Assembly: GCA_030697205.1 (NCBI GenBank)
Contig: JAUYQP010000013.1
Location: 62,001-126,000, forward strand
Origin: Mycobacteriales bacterium
GTDB lineage: Bacteria > Actinomycetota > Actinomycetes > Mycobacteriales > SCTD01
DNA length: 64,000 nucleotides
Direction of reading: 5' to 3'
Translations under genes and position numbers: made by a program
Notes under the pieces: model-generated
The model's database searches: none
What the model saw: the letters and a program-made list of their open reading frames with translations, nothing else
What the model was told of the DNA's origin: nothing
Shown: one piece after another, positions 34,659 through 42,844 of the stretch
Position numbering within the stretch: position 1 is the first letter of the stretch
Layout of the letters: each line of letters starts with the position of its first letter

Positions 34659-35228
34659 ATGATGGCAACAGCAGCGAAGCGCGGGCGACTCACCACGACA
34701 GCGGAGCCGTCTGCACCAGGGCACATCCGTCTCCTGCACAGCCTCGAGGCAGAGCTGCGTCGGCGAGACCCCGACGGCGCCGGTCTCGACGGTGTCGACG
34801 ACCTCGACGCGCTGGCGCGCCAGCTGGCCGACACCGCTCTGGAGAGCACCACCCGTTGGCTCGACCACCTCGGCCTTTTCTACGACGCGCACGGCGTGGC
34901 GCAGCTCCTCGGTCGCGACGGGCGACCGGTGACACGCCAGGCCGTCAGCAAGCGCAAGGGACTGCTCGCGCTGACGACCGGGAGCGGGCAGGTGGTCTAT
35001 CCGGCCTTCCAGTTCCACGACCGCGCCCTCGCACCAGGCCTCGCGGAGGTGCTCGCCGAGCTGCCCGAGGACGTGGTCTCCCGCTGGACCGTTGCCTCCT
35101 GGCTCGCCAGCCCCCAGCGGGAGCTCGACGACGAGCGGCCCATCGACGTGCTCTACGAAGGCACTCCCGGCGCGGTGAGCGCGGTCGTCCGCGCGGCTCA
35201 CGCATGGGCGGGAGACCTCGCGCAGTGA
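34659..35228 (+). CDS. Xre/MbcA-like antitoxin (DUF2384 C-terminal domain)
   Basis: A 189-residue protein. The N-terminal half is helical (HIRLLHSLEAELRRRDPDGA and onward). The middle contains a putative helix-turn-helix (AQLLGRDGRPVTRQAVSKRK). The C-terminal ~45 residues match the DUF2384/MbcA/ParS domain (VASWLASPQRELDDERPIDV, LYEGTPGAVSAVVRAAHAWA), which binds RES toxins and occludes their active site. Tandem ATGs at 34659 and 34662; AGGGA lies just before the first. It is first in a three-gene unit and overlaps the RES gene by 4 nt (GTGA). Confidence 0.85.
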   Translation: MMATAAKRGRLTTTAEPSAPGHIRLLHSLEAELRRRDPDGAGLDGVDDLDALARQLADTALESTTRWLDHLGLFYDAHGVAQLLGRDGRPVTRQAVSKRKGLLALTTGSGQVVYPAFQFHDRALAPGLAEVLAELPEDVVSRWTVASWLASPQRELDDERPIDVLYEGTPGAVSAVVRAAHAWAGDLAQ

Positions 35229-35881
35229 GCGTCGCACCACCACCGAGCGACCTCACGAGATTTCCCCGCCTCAGGCCCGCGGACCAGCGGCGCGCGCTCT
35301 ACAGGATCTTCCACGCCCGCCATCACCGGACGGGCCGGCCCGACCCCGCGTGGCACTACAGCAGCGCCGTCGCGCCCGGAGAGGGCAACAGGTTCGACCT
35401 GCGCGCACCGCACGGCACCTGCTACTGGTCCGACCGCAAGTACGGCGCCTGGGTGGAGGTCTTCCGAGGGGCGCTGCTGGTGGATGCGGAGGATGCGCGC
35501 GCCCGTCGACTGCACGTCGCGATTCCGCCAGACCTGCGCGCCGCGGACCTCACGGCACCGCGGGCCTACAGCTTCGGTGTCACCGCCGAGATCAGCACGA
35601 CCGGCGACTACACACTGCCCCAGGCCTGGGCGGGAGCGCTGCACGCCGCCGGGTTCGATGCGCTGCGCGGCACCTGCCGACACGACCCGTCGAGCCGCGC
35701 CCACGACGTGGCGGTATTCGGGCGATCCGGACCCGCCGCCAGGCGGCTCGGTTGGCGCACCACCCGCGACCGGGTCGAGACCGACCTCGAGCTCCGCCGC
35801 GAGCTCGATGAGCTCGGCGTCGCCACGGCCCCCGTCCCGCACACCGTGCCCGTCACGCCTCCGCCCGGGACAGCGCCATGA
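35225..35881 (+). CDS. RES-domain toxin (NAD+ phosphorylase/hydrolase family)
   Basis: A 218-residue RES toxin. Characterised relatives (MbcT, Res) destroy cellular NAD+. The Arg-Glu-Ser residues that name the family can be placed: Arg in ALYRIFHARHH, Glu in YGAWVEVFRG, and Ser in the C-terminal DPSSRAHDVAVFG. The GTG start at 35225 overlaps the antitoxin stop (GTGA), and its own stop overlaps the next start (ATGA), so three genes are translationally chained. A ~35-residue tail after the RES core is less conserved. Confidence 0.88.
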   Translation: MSVAPPPSDLTRFPRLRPADQRRALYRIFHARHHRTGRPDPAWHYSSAVAPGEGNRFDLRAPHGTCYWSDRKYGAWVEVFRGALLVDAEDARARRLHVAIPPDLRAADLTAPRAYSFGVTAEISTTGDYTLPQAWAGALHAAGFDALRGTCRHDPSSRAHDVAVFGRSGPAARRLGWRTTRDRVETDLELRRELDELGVATAPVPHTVPVTPPPGTAP

Positions 35882-36735
35882 CGGGCGCGCTGGGCGCGCT
35901 CGACGAGCGACAGCGCAAGCTCCTGCAGAGCTGGGTGCCCGGCGCGACGGTCGTCCGCGACCACAGCTGGGGTCTGGTGGGCACGACCGTTCTCGAGGTC
36001 CTGCACGAAGGCCGGCGCCTGCTGGTCAAGGCCGGCGACGCCGCCGACCACCACCTCGCTCGCGAGATCGCCGCGCACCGGGAGTGGCTCGAGCCGTGGA
36101 CCAGGCAGGGCAGGGCGGCCGCCCTCGTCGCGGCGGACACCGACGCGAAGCTGCTCCTACGGGACTTCCTCGAGGGCCATCCCGTCCAAGGCAGCGCGCA
36201 GGAGTGGGACGTCGATGTCCACCACCAGGCCGGTCGGCTGCTGCGGGACTTCCACCGCCAGCGGTCGCACACAGACGAGCACTACGAGGCCCGACAGGAC
36301 GCCAAGGCCCTGCGGTGGTTGGAGGCGCCCCACGGGATCGACGCCGACAGCGTGACCAGACTGCGCGCCGAGATCACGTCGTGGCCCGCGGGCCCTGCGA
36401 ACGTGGTGCCGACCCACGGGGACTGGCAGCCGCGCAACTGGCTCGTGCATTGCGGCGAGGTCCGCGTGATCGACCTGGGTCGCGCGGAGCTGCGACCCGC
36501 TCACACCGACTTCGTGCGACTCGCGGCCCAGCAGTTCCGCGGGCATCCCGAGCAGGAGACCGCCTTCCTCGACGGCTACGGCTCCGACCCGCGCGACCCC
36601 GCAGACTGGCGCCGCACTCTCGTGCGCGAGGCCATCGGCACGGCCGTGTGGGCCCACCAGGTCGGTGACAGGCCCTTCGAGGAGCAGGGTCTGCGCATGA
36701 TCTCTGACGTGCTCGTCCGACCCGGGCCCCCGTGA
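35878..36735 (+). CDS. APH-family phosphotransferase, third gene of the RES operon
   Basis: A 285-residue aminoglycoside/choline kinase-like phosphotransferase. Brenner's catalytic motif is VPTHGDWQPRNWLV (His-Gly-Asp-x4-Asn) and the Mg-binding segment is VRVIDLGRAEL. The N-lobe has GLVGTTVLEVLHEGRRLLVK with the ATP Lys. The ATG at 35878 overlaps the RES stop by 4 nt. Substrates of such orphan APH proteins range from antibiotics to small metabolites and proteins. Being locked to a RES-Xre pair suggests a role in that toxin-antitoxin module, for example modifying toxin, antitoxin or a nucleotide, but this is inference. Confidence 0.85.
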   Translation: MTGALGALDERQRKLLQSWVPGATVVRDHSWGLVGTTVLEVLHEGRRLLVKAGDAADHHLAREIAAHREWLEPWTRQGRAAALVAADTDAKLLLRDFLEGHPVQGSAQEWDVDVHHQAGRLLRDFHRQRSHTDEHYEARQDAKALRWLEAPHGIDADSVTRLRAEITSWPAGPANVVPTHGDWQPRNWLVHCGEVRVIDLGRAELRPAHTDFVRLAAQQFRGHPEQETAFLDGYGSDPRDPADWRRTLVREAIGTAVWAHQVGDRPFEEQGLRMISDVLVRPGPP

Positions 36736-36773
36736 CGGGAGGACAGCCCGGTCCGCACACGAGAAACGTCGGC

Positions 36774-37529
36774 ATGATGTGTCCTCGCACCTGCACGGAA
36801 CCGGCCCACGGCGCTCCCGCGTTGGACCGGGCAGACCCCTCGACCCTGGAGCCCGCCCTGACGCCCGCCCCGCCGACCCGGCTGCGCCGGCCGCGTACCG
36901 TAGTACCTGCCTGGGTGGCTGTCCTCGTCGGCGCCGCGTCCGTCGCCATCGGGCTCTACGCCGGACCGACAATGCCGTGGGCCGACGACGCCCCCGCCAC
37001 CGCATCCGCCGAGGCGGGCTTCGCGCGCGACATGGTCGTCCACCACGACCAGGCCGTCGCGATGTCGCTCATCGCGATGCACCGCGCCAGCGACCCCGCG
37101 GTGCGCAGCCTTGCGACCGACGTCGTGCTGACCCAGCGCGGCCAGTCGGGCGCGATGCTCGGCTGGCTCGACCAGTGGGGGTTGTCGTTCTCCGACAGCA
37201 GCCAGCGGCGGATGGCCTGGATGGGGTCGGACCACCTGCTCCCCGACGGCCGGATGCCGGGGATGGCGACCACCGCCGAGGTCCAGGGCCTCGAGGCGCT
37301 GACCGGCACGGCCTTCGACCGGGCCTACCTGTCGATGCTCTACACCCACCACGCCGGCGGCATCCCGATGGCCGCGGAGGTCCTCGAGCGCACCGACGAG
37401 CCGGTCGTCGTCGCGATGGCGACGAGCATCCGGGCCAGCCAGACCGCCGAGCTCGAGGTCCTGACCGACCTGCTCGCGAAGGCCGGCGGCAGCACGCCCG
37501 CGGTCACGCCGCACGGCGACGGTCACTGA
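36774..37529 (+). CDS. DUF305 membrane-anchored protein
   Basis: A 251-residue protein. After a Cys-containing N-terminal segment (MMCPRTCTEPAHG) comes one membrane helix (VVPAWVAVLVGAASVAIGLY), then an extracytoplasmic four-helix DUF305 domain (ferritin-like/DUF4142 relative). Signature His pairs are DMVVHHDQAVAMS and MLYTHHAGGIPMA; these histidines and methionines may bind metal, and several DUF305 proteins are linked to copper. The ATG at 36774 has no ribosome site. A GTG at 36732 overlapping the APH stop (GTGA) would add 14 residues and is an equally possible start. Confidence 0.82.
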   Translation: MMCPRTCTEPAHGAPALDRADPSTLEPALTPAPPTRLRRPRTVVPAWVAVLVGAASVAIGLYAGPTMPWADDAPATASAEAGFARDMVVHHDQAVAMSLIAMHRASDPAVRSLATDVVLTQRGQSGAMLGWLDQWGLSFSDSSQRRMAWMGSDHLLPDGRMPGMATTAEVQGLEALTGTAFDRAYLSMLYTHHAGGIPMAAEVLERTDEPVVVAMATSIRASQTAELEVLTDLLAKAGGSTPAVTPHGDGH

Positions 37530-37543
37530 TCCTGGACGCCGAA

Positions 37544-37559
37544 GTTACCGGCTAGTAAC
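37544..37559. promoter_or_regulatory. Inverted repeat GTTAC-N6-GTAAC before the DUF4442 gene
   Basis: GTTAC (37544-37548), CGGCTA, GTAAC (37555-37559), ending 10 nt before the start codon. TTAC(T/C)-N-GTAA palindromes of this size are typical TetR-family operators in actinobacterial fatty-acid genes. The neighbouring thioesterase-like gene makes a lipid-responsive repressor plausible. The regulator is unknown. Confidence 0.45.
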
Positions 37560-37569
37560 GTCCTGCGGC

Positions 37570-38025
37570 ATGACCCCTGAGGAGATCAAGGCAGGCATGC
37601 CGCTGATGGTGCCGTTCATCGCGACCCTGCGACTGGAGTACGACGAGGTCGCGCCCGAGCGCACCGTCCTGCGCCTGCTGGACGACCCGGCGTTCCACAA
37701 CCACGTCGGCGGCCCGCACGCCGGCGCGATCTTCACCCTCGCCGAGTCGGCGTCCGGCGCGGCCGTGATGGCGGCCTTCGGTGACCTGCTCGACCGCGTC
37801 ACCCCGCTGGCCGCGTCGGCGACGATCACCTACCGCAAGCTGCAGAAGGGCCCGGTCACCGCGACCGCCGCCCTCGGCCGCCCCATCGACGAGGTCCTCG
37901 CCGGCGTCGAGGCGGGCGAGCTCGTGCAGTTCCCCGTCGAGGTCGTCATGACCGACGAGGCCGGCACCGTCACCTCGGAGCTCACGATCAGCTGGGCCCT
38001 CAAGCCCCACCGCCGCCCCGCCTGA
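37570..38025 (+). CDS. DUF4442 hotdog-fold protein, probable acyl-CoA thioesterase
   Basis: A 151-residue hotdog-fold protein of DUF4442/PaaI type. Core features: NHVGGPHAGAIFTLAESASG (the HAG(A)-loop and helix that build the CoA site) and the following strands ASATITYRKLQKGPVTATAA and TSELTISWALKP. Such enzymes hydrolyse acyl- or aryl-CoA esters. The ATG at 37570 has no strong Shine-Dalgarno; an operator-like palindrome lies immediately upstream. Its last 26 bp overlap the end of the convergent DUF998 gene. Confidence 0.82.
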   Translation: MTPEEIKAGMPLMVPFIATLRLEYDEVAPERTVLRLLDDPAFHNHVGGPHAGAIFTLAESASGAAVMAAFGDLLDRVTPLAASATITYRKLQKGPVTATAALGRPIDEVLAGVEAGELVQFPVEVVMTDEAGTVTSELTISWALKPHRRPA

Positions 38026-38575
38026 CCGCCGTCACGCAGACCCACACCAGCGAGCTGGTCAGCCCGACCCGCTGCAGCCCGCCGGACACGTCGTGCAGCG
38101 GCACCGTCAGCACCAGGCAGACCGAGGCGAGGACCCCCACGGCGTACGCCGGGACGGCCCCGCGCCGACCGCTGCGCCGCAGTGCCGTGGCCGCGACGAG
38201 CGGCAGGACCGCGAGCGCGACGTAGCCGACGGCCGCGCACGCCATGTGCACCGGGTCGGTCGCCCCGCCCCGCACCTCGGCGAGCGGGAACGCGGCCGCG
38301 CCCAGGGTCACCGCCCCCGCCACCCGCAGCAGCCCTGTCGTCAGCGCCGACCCGATGGTGCGCCCGACGAGCGGTGCGACGGCCAGCAGACCGAGCGCGC
38401 ACCCGAGAAGACCGGCCGACACGAGGCCGCGCCCCGGCGTACCTGCTCGTTGGAGCTGCGAGATCGAGAGCTCGACCGGGTCGTAGCCCGGTCGGCGCAG
38501 GCCGGCCGTGACCCAGGCGAGGGTCAGCGCGGCGACGCCGAGGACCGCGGCGGCGGCCCGGGAGCTGTCGCTCAG
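38000..38575 (-). CDS. DUF998 family membrane protein with apparent CTG start
   Basis: A 191-residue membrane protein with about six helices. The family's N-terminal LTLAWVTAGLRRPGYDPVEL and SISQLQRAGTPGRGL lie upstream of the first usable GTG (38422), so that start would remove helix 1 and the conserved loop. Between the previous stop and 38422 there is no ATG or GTG in frame. A CTG at 38575-38573 overlaps the sigma factor stop as CTGA and gives a full-length protein. Function unknown; DUF998 proteins are small integral membrane proteins. Confidence 0.75.
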   Translation of the reverse strand: MSDSSRAAAAVLGVAALTLAWVTAGLRRPGYDPVELSISQLQRAGTPGRGLVSAGLLGCALGLLAVAPLVGRTIGSALTTGLLRVAGAVTLGAAAFPLAEVRGGATDPVHMACAAVGYVALAVLPLVAATALRRSGRRGAVPAYAVGVLASVCLVLTVPLHDVSGGLQRVGLTSSLVWVCVTAVRRGGGGA

Positions 38576-39489
38576 CCGGCGTCGGCGATGGAGCGCTCGC
38601 GCAGGTGACCCTCGAGCTTGCGCTTGATGCGCTGCAGCGCGTTGTCGATCGACTTCACGTGGCGCTGGAGCCGCTCGGCGATCTCCTGGTAGCTCTTGCC
38701 CTCGACGTAGAGCCGCAGCACCTCGGTCTCGAGGTCGGACAGGACCTCGTCGAAGTGGGCCTGGAGGGCGCGGATGCGCTCGGCGGAGATGACCAGGTCG
38801 GCCGGGTCGCTGATCGCGACGGTCGGGAGGACGTCGCTCAGCGTGCGGTCGCCGTCGTCGTCGCCGGCCACCGGGCGGTTGAACGACACGTAGTTGTTGA
38901 GCGGGCCGTGCTTCTGGCGGGTCGCGGTCTTGATCGCGGTGATGATCTGGCGCGTGACGCAGAGCTCGGCGAAGGCGCGGAACGACGTCTGCATGTCGGG
39001 GTTGAAGTCACGGATCGCCTTGTAGAGGCCGATCATGCCTTCCTGGACGATGTCCTCGCGGTCCGCGCCGACCAGGAAGTAGGAGCGGGCCTTCACGCGG
39101 GCGAAGGCGCGGTACTTCGTGAGCAGCTCGGTGAGCGCGCCCTCGTCACCGGAGCGGGCGGCGAGAACGAGCTCGTCGTCGGGCCGGGAGTCGGCGTAGG
39201 CCGCCTTCCACCGGTCGACGCGAGCATCCTCGAGGCCGGAGTGGACCTCGCGGTCGAGCTCGTCGACGAGCTCCTCGACGTCGGCGATCTCGGCGGTGAG
39301 CGTGACGACCGGCTCGACGACCGCCTCGACGACGACCTCGGCGACGGCGTCCACCACGACGGGGGCCTTGCGGGTGCGCGGCGCCGTGACGGGCGGAACC
39401 AGCTCGACCACGGACTCGGGCTCCACGGCAGCCAGCCGTCGCGTGCGCGAGCGGGGAGCCGGAGCGGGCTTCTCGCGTAGCAGTCGCAC
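38572..39489 (-). CDS. SigH-like (sigma-70 family) RNA polymerase sigma factor
   Basis: A 305-residue sigma factor annotated in actinobacteria as sporulation-type SigH. Residues ~1-95 are a low-complexity basic then Val/Glu-rich extension. Region 2 follows (DDELVLAARSGDEGALTELL, ADREDIVQEGMIGLYKAIRD, FNPDMQTSFRAFAELCVTRQ), with region 4 at the C-terminus (LSDLETEVLRLYVEGKSYQE, IAERLQRHVKSIDNALQRIK). The GTG at 39489 has GAGGG 7 nt upstream. Its stop overlaps the DUF998 start. A promoter with a perfect 9-bp palindrome lies upstream. The regulon is not deducible here. Confidence 0.88.
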   Translation of the reverse strand: MRLLREKPAPAPRSRTRRLAAVEPESVVELVPPVTAPRTRKAPVVVDAVAEVVVEAVVEPVVTLTAEIADVEELVDELDREVHSGLEDARVDRWKAAYADSRPDDELVLAARSGDEGALTELLTKYRAFARVKARSYFLVGADREDIVQEGMIGLYKAIRDFNPDMQTSFRAFAELCVTRQIITAIKTATRQKHGPLNNYVSFNRPVAGDDDGDRTLSDVLPTVAISDPADLVISAERIRALQAHFDEVLSDLETEVLRLYVEGKSYQEIAERLQRHVKSIDNALQRIKRKLEGHLRERSIADAG

Positions 39490-39547
39490 GCGTGACCCTC
39501 TTCCCTTGTGAGGAGACCTGACAGATCCGAGCAGGGGTGGGGATGAA

Positions 39548-39579
39548 CTGTAACGTCCTGTTGGCCTGCTGGCCAACAG
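39548..39579 (-). promoter_or_regulatory. Sigma factor promoter covered by a perfect palindrome
   Basis: CTGTTGGCC-TGCT-GGCCAACAG (39558-39579) is a perfect 9-bp inverted repeat. On the minus strand it contains a -35-like TTGGCC, and 18 bp later comes TACAGT (39553-39548) as the -10. The expected transcript start is ~50 nt before the GTG. The palindrome spans the -35 and spacer, the typical place for a repressor site. Confidence 0.55.
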
Positions 39580-39746
39580 TCCGATGCCACCTCAACGACG
39601 CTCCGTCGAGATGGATACGCGTGTTCCTGCGTCCGTGAGGTTGTGAGCCCGGTCACAACCGAAAGGTTCGCTGCCGTCCGGTTTCGCTGGTTTCGCGCCC
39701 GTATTGCCGCCGACGAGGCCCGCCCAGCGGCCTCTCCACCCCAGGA

Positions 39747-39865
39747 TGTGGCGATCTCGGAAGGGGCGGTGAGCGCGCATGATCGCCACAACCGCGCGGC
39801 ACGCACGCAGCCCCACGGGGACGTGGCGATCAGCGAAGGCGCCGCGGGCGTGCATGATCGCCACA
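39747..39865. repeat. Two copies of a palindromic intergenic repeat
   Basis: The 402-bp gap between the sigma factor and rlmB holds two similar hairpin units, 39747-39790 and 39822-39865. Each has arms GTGGCGATC and GATCGCCAC (10 bp with flanks in the first) around exactly 24 nt, with partly conserved loops (GGAAGGGG/CGAAGGCG, then GCGCAT/GTGCAT). The units are 75 bp apart. They lie 27 nt beyond the rlmB stop and may act as its terminator. The even geometry suggests a dispersed REP-like family in this genome. Apart from these and the sigma promoter, nothing else was recognised in the gap. Confidence 0.7.
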
Positions 39866-39891
39866 ACCGCCTCGCAGGGGGCGCGACCAGG

Positions 39892-40917
39892 TCAGGAGCG
39901 GGCGACGCGGCGGCGGCGGGCGACCTCGGCGAGCGCGACGGCCCCCGCGATCCCCGCGTTGAGCGACTCGGTGCCACCGGCCATGGGGATCGAGACGGTG
40001 GTGTCGCAGGTGGCCATGACCAGGCGCGACAGCCCCTCGCCCTCCGAGCCGACGACGAGCACGAGCGGCCCCGTCGCGAGCTCGAGGTCGTCGAGGGAGA
40101 CCGCGCCCTCGCCGGCGAGGCCGACGACGAACAGCCCCGCCTCTTTGCACTCCTTGAGCGCCCGGGTGAGGTTGGTGGCCCGCGCGACGGGCAGCCGGGC
40201 GGCCGCGCCCGCGGAGGTGCGCCAGGCCGCGGCGGTCATCGAGGCCGCGCGCCGCTCCGGCACGATCACGCCCTGCGCGCCGAATGCGGCTGCGGAGCGC
40301 ACGACGGCGCCGAGGTTGCGCGGGTCGGTGACGCCGTCGAGCGCGACGAGCAGCGGGGTGTCGGACGCCAGCGCGGCCTCCAGCACGTCGTCGGTGTGGG
40401 CGTAGACGTAGGGCGGCACCTGCAGCGCGAGGCCCTGGTGCAGGCCGCGGTCGGTCATCCGGTCCATCTCGGCCCGGGTCATCTCGACGATCGCGATGCC
40501 GAGCGTGCCGGCGAGGCGGACCGACTCGGTCACGCGGTCGTCGGCGTCGAGGCCGAGCGCGACGTAGAGGGTCGTGGCGGGCACCCGGGCGCGCAACGAC
40601 TCCACGACCGGGTTGCGGCCCATGACGACCTCGGGGACGTCGCCGCCCTTGCGGGTCGACCGGGCCCGGGGGGCGCCCGCGTCACGCGCGGACGGCTTCG
40701 CGGTCGCCGCCCGCTTGGCGGCCGCAGCGGCCGCGCGCGCCTTCGGGTGGCCCTTGCGCTGCTCGGCCGGGGGCGTCGCCTTCTTGCCCTCGAGCCGGCG
40801 TTTGCTGTTGCCACCGGACCCGACGGCCGCGCCCTTGCGGTGCGAGCCCGGCTTCGCGGCGCGACCGCCCTGACCGCCCTTCGCGATGGGCTTGCGCCCT
40901 CCACCAGCTGTCGTCAT
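39892..40917 (-). CDS. rlmB: 23S rRNA (guanosine-2'-O-)-methyltransferase, TrmH/RlmB family
   Basis: A 341-residue SPOUT methyltransferase. Residues 1-90 are a Lys/Arg/Gly-rich extension found in actinobacterial members. An L30e-like RNA-binding substrate domain follows ([17 protein letters not shown] to [13 protein letters not shown]). The catalytic SPOUT knot has [35 protein letters not shown] and [20 protein letters not shown]. The ATG at 40917 overlaps the cysS stop by 4 nt. It is the last gene of the carD operon and is followed by palindromic repeats that may terminate it. Confidence 0.92.
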   Translation of the reverse strand: MTTAGGGRKPIAKGGQGGRAAKPGSHRKGAAVGSGGNSKRRLEGKKATPPAEQRKGHPKARAAAAAAKRAATAKPSARDAGAPRARSTRKGGDVPEVVMGRNPVVESLRARVPATTLYVALGLDADDRVTESVRLAGTLGIAIVEMTRAEMDRMTDRGLHQGLALQVPPYVYAHTDDVLEAALASDTPLLVALDGVTDPRNLGAVVRSAAAFGAQGVIVPERRAASMTAAAWRTSAGAAARLPVARATNLTRALKECKEAGLFVVGLAGEGAVSLDDLELATGPLVLVVGSEGEGLSRLVMATCDTTVSIPMAGGTESLNAGIAGAVALAEVARRRRVARS

Positions 40918-42323
40918 GCGAGCCTCCACCGGACGCCGCCGGCCGTGTCCTCGAGCACGATGCCCGTGGCTGCGAGCCGGTCGCGGACCTCGTCCGCGGC
41001 GGCCCAGTCCTTGCGCTCGCGCGCGGCGGCGCGAGCCTCGATCGCGATCGCGACGAGCCCGTCGACCACACCCGACAGCTCACCGCCGGAGGTCCCCGGC
41101 CACTGGCTCACCGGGTCGAGGCACAGCACCCGCAGCATCCGGCGTACGACGTCGAGGGTGGCCGCGAGCGAGGCCAGCTCCCCGGCGGCGAGCAGCGCGT
41201 TGCCCGCGCGGACGCCGGCGTGCACGACAGCCAGCGCCTGCGGGACACCGAGGTCGTCGTCGAGCGCCGCGGCGAACTCCTCCCACGACGCCTTCGACGC
41301 ACCCGGCTCGACCCCGGCAACTGCCTCGGTGGCGTTGCGGACGAAGGTCTCGATCCGGCCGTAGGCGGACTCCGCGTCGGACAGCGCCTGCGCCGACCAC
41401 TCGAGCTGGGAGCGGTAGTGGGCGGTGCCGAGGGCGTAGCGCAGCACCTGCGGGCGGACCGTTTCGAGGACGTCGGCGACGGTGGTGGAGTTGCCGAGCG
41501 ACTTGCTCATCTTCTCGCCGGTGCCGCCCGCGACCGTGACGAGGCCGTGGTGGAGCCAGTGCCGCGCGAAGGCGTGGCCGGCGGCGGCCGACTGGGCGAT
41601 CTCGTTCTCGTGGTGGGGGAAGACCAGGTCGAGGCCGCCCGCGTGCAGGTCGAACTCGGTGCCGAGGGTCGCGGCGGCCATCGCGGAGCACTCGATGTGC
41701 CAGCCCGGCCGGCCCGGCCCCCACGGCGACGGCCACGACGGCTCGCCCTCCTTGGCGGCCTTCCACAGCGCGAAGTCGAGCGCGTCGCGCTTCTCGCCGG
41801 TGTGGCCGTGGGCGACGGCCTTCTCGGTCTGGCGCAGCTGGTCGGGGTCCTGGCCGGACAGCCGGCCGTAGCCCTCGACCGCGCGCACGACGAGGTAGAC
41901 GTCACCGCCGGACTCGTAGGCCGCGCCGCTGTCGACGAGCTCGGCGACCAGCGCGACGATCTCGCTGATGTGACCGGTGACCCGCGGCTCGACGGTCGGC
42001 GGCAGGACCTGCACCGCGTCGTAGGCCTGGGTGAACGCCCGGGTCTGGCGGGTCGCGAGCGCCCACCACGGCTCGTCGTTGTGGGCCGCGTCGTGGATGA
42101 TCTTGTCGTCGACGTCGGTGACGTTGCGGACGAAGGTCACGCGCTGGCCGGACTCGAGCAGCCAGCGGTGCAGGACGTCGAGCGCGATGCCGCTGCGCAG
42201 GTGGCCGACGTGCGGCGCGGCCTGCACGGTCGGACCGCAGACGTAGATGCCGACGTGCCCCGGGGTGACCGGCTCGAGGGGCCGGGCCGTCCTCGTCAGG
42301 GTGTCGTGCAGGCGCAGGCTCAC
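40914..42323 (-). CDS. cysS: Cysteinyl-tRNA synthetase
   Basis: A 469-residue class I aminoacyl-tRNA synthetase. Zinc and HIGH region: [19 protein letters not shown]. Further zinc ligands are in HIECSAMA and [10 protein letters not shown]. The KMSKS loop is [12 protein letters not shown]. The DALR anticodon-binding region is C-terminal, and the length is normal. The GTG start at 42323 is preceded by TAGCCT 7 nt upstream (42336-42331) and no Shine-Dalgarno, so besides read-through from ispF it may have its own leaderless promoter. Confidence 0.97.
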   Translation of the reverse strand: MSLRLHDTLTRTARPLEPVTPGHVGIYVCGPTVQAAPHVGHLRSGIALDVLHRWLLESGQRVTFVRNVTDVDDKIIHDAAHNDEPWWALATRQTRAFTQAYDAVQVLPPTVEPRVTGHISEIVALVAELVDSGAAYESGGDVYLVVRAVEGYGRLSGQDPDQLRQTEKAVAHGHTGEKRDALDFALWKAAKEGEPSWPSPWGPGRPGWHIECSAMAAATLGTEFDLHAGGLDLVFPHHENEIAQSAAAGHAFARHWLHHGLVTVAGGTGEKMSKSLGNSTTVADVLETVRPQVLRYALGTAHYRSQLEWSAQALSDAESAYGRIETFVRNATEAVAGVEPGASKASWEEFAAALDDDLGVPQALAVVHAGVRAGNALLAAGELASLAATLDVVRRMLRVLCLDPVSQWPGTSGGELSGVVDGLVAIAIEARAAARERKDWAAADEVRDRLAATGIVLEDTAGGVRWRLA

Positions 42324-42370
42324 ATTGGCAAGGCTAGTGGGGCCGCGCGTCAGCCCCGCAGGTCAGCGCC

Positions 42371-42844
42371 TCAGGCCCCGGGCCGCAGGACCAGCGCGGT
42401 GGCGATCGCCGCCCGCCCCTCGCCACGGCCGGTGAGCCCGAGCCCGTCGGTGGTGGTCGCCGCGACCGAGACCGGTGCGCCGCCGAGCGCGGCCGACAGC
42501 GCCGCCTCTGCCTCGGCCCGGCGCGGCCCGAGCCTGGGCCGGTTGCCGACGACCTGCACGGCGACGTTGCCGATCTCCCAGCCGGCCTCGGTGAGCAGCC
42601 GCAGCACCTCAGCGAGCAGCTCCGCGCCGGAGGCGCCGGCGTGCTCGGGCCGGTCGGTGCCGAAGACCGCTCCGAGGTCGCCGAGGCCCGCCGCGGACAG
42701 CAGCGCGTCGCAGGCCGCGTGAGCCGCGACATCGCCGTCGGAGTGCCCGGAGCAGCCGTCCTCCCCCTCCCACAGCAGGCCGGCGACCCAGCAGGGCCGG
42801 CCCGCCTCGACCGGGTGGACGTCGACGCCGATGCCGGTCCTCAC
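42371..42844 (-). CDS. ispF: 2-C-methyl-D-erythritol 2,4-cyclodiphosphate synthase
   Basis: A 157-residue trimeric enzyme of the MEP isoprenoid pathway. Zinc ligands are in [12 protein letters not shown] (Asp-x-His) and [17 protein letters not shown]. Substrate segments are [19 protein letters not shown] and [15 protein letters not shown]. The GTG start overlaps the ispD stop by 4 nt (GTGA), the common ispD-ispF coupling. It is followed 47 nt later by cysS. Confidence 0.96.
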   Translation of the reverse strand: MRTGIGVDVHPVEAGRPCWVAGLLWEGEDGCSGHSDGDVAAHAACDALLSAAGLGDLGAVFGTDRPEHAGASGAELLAEVLRLLTEAGWEIGNVAVQVVGNRPRLGPRRAEAEAALSAALGGAPVSVAATTTDGLGLTGRGEGRAAIATALVLRPGA

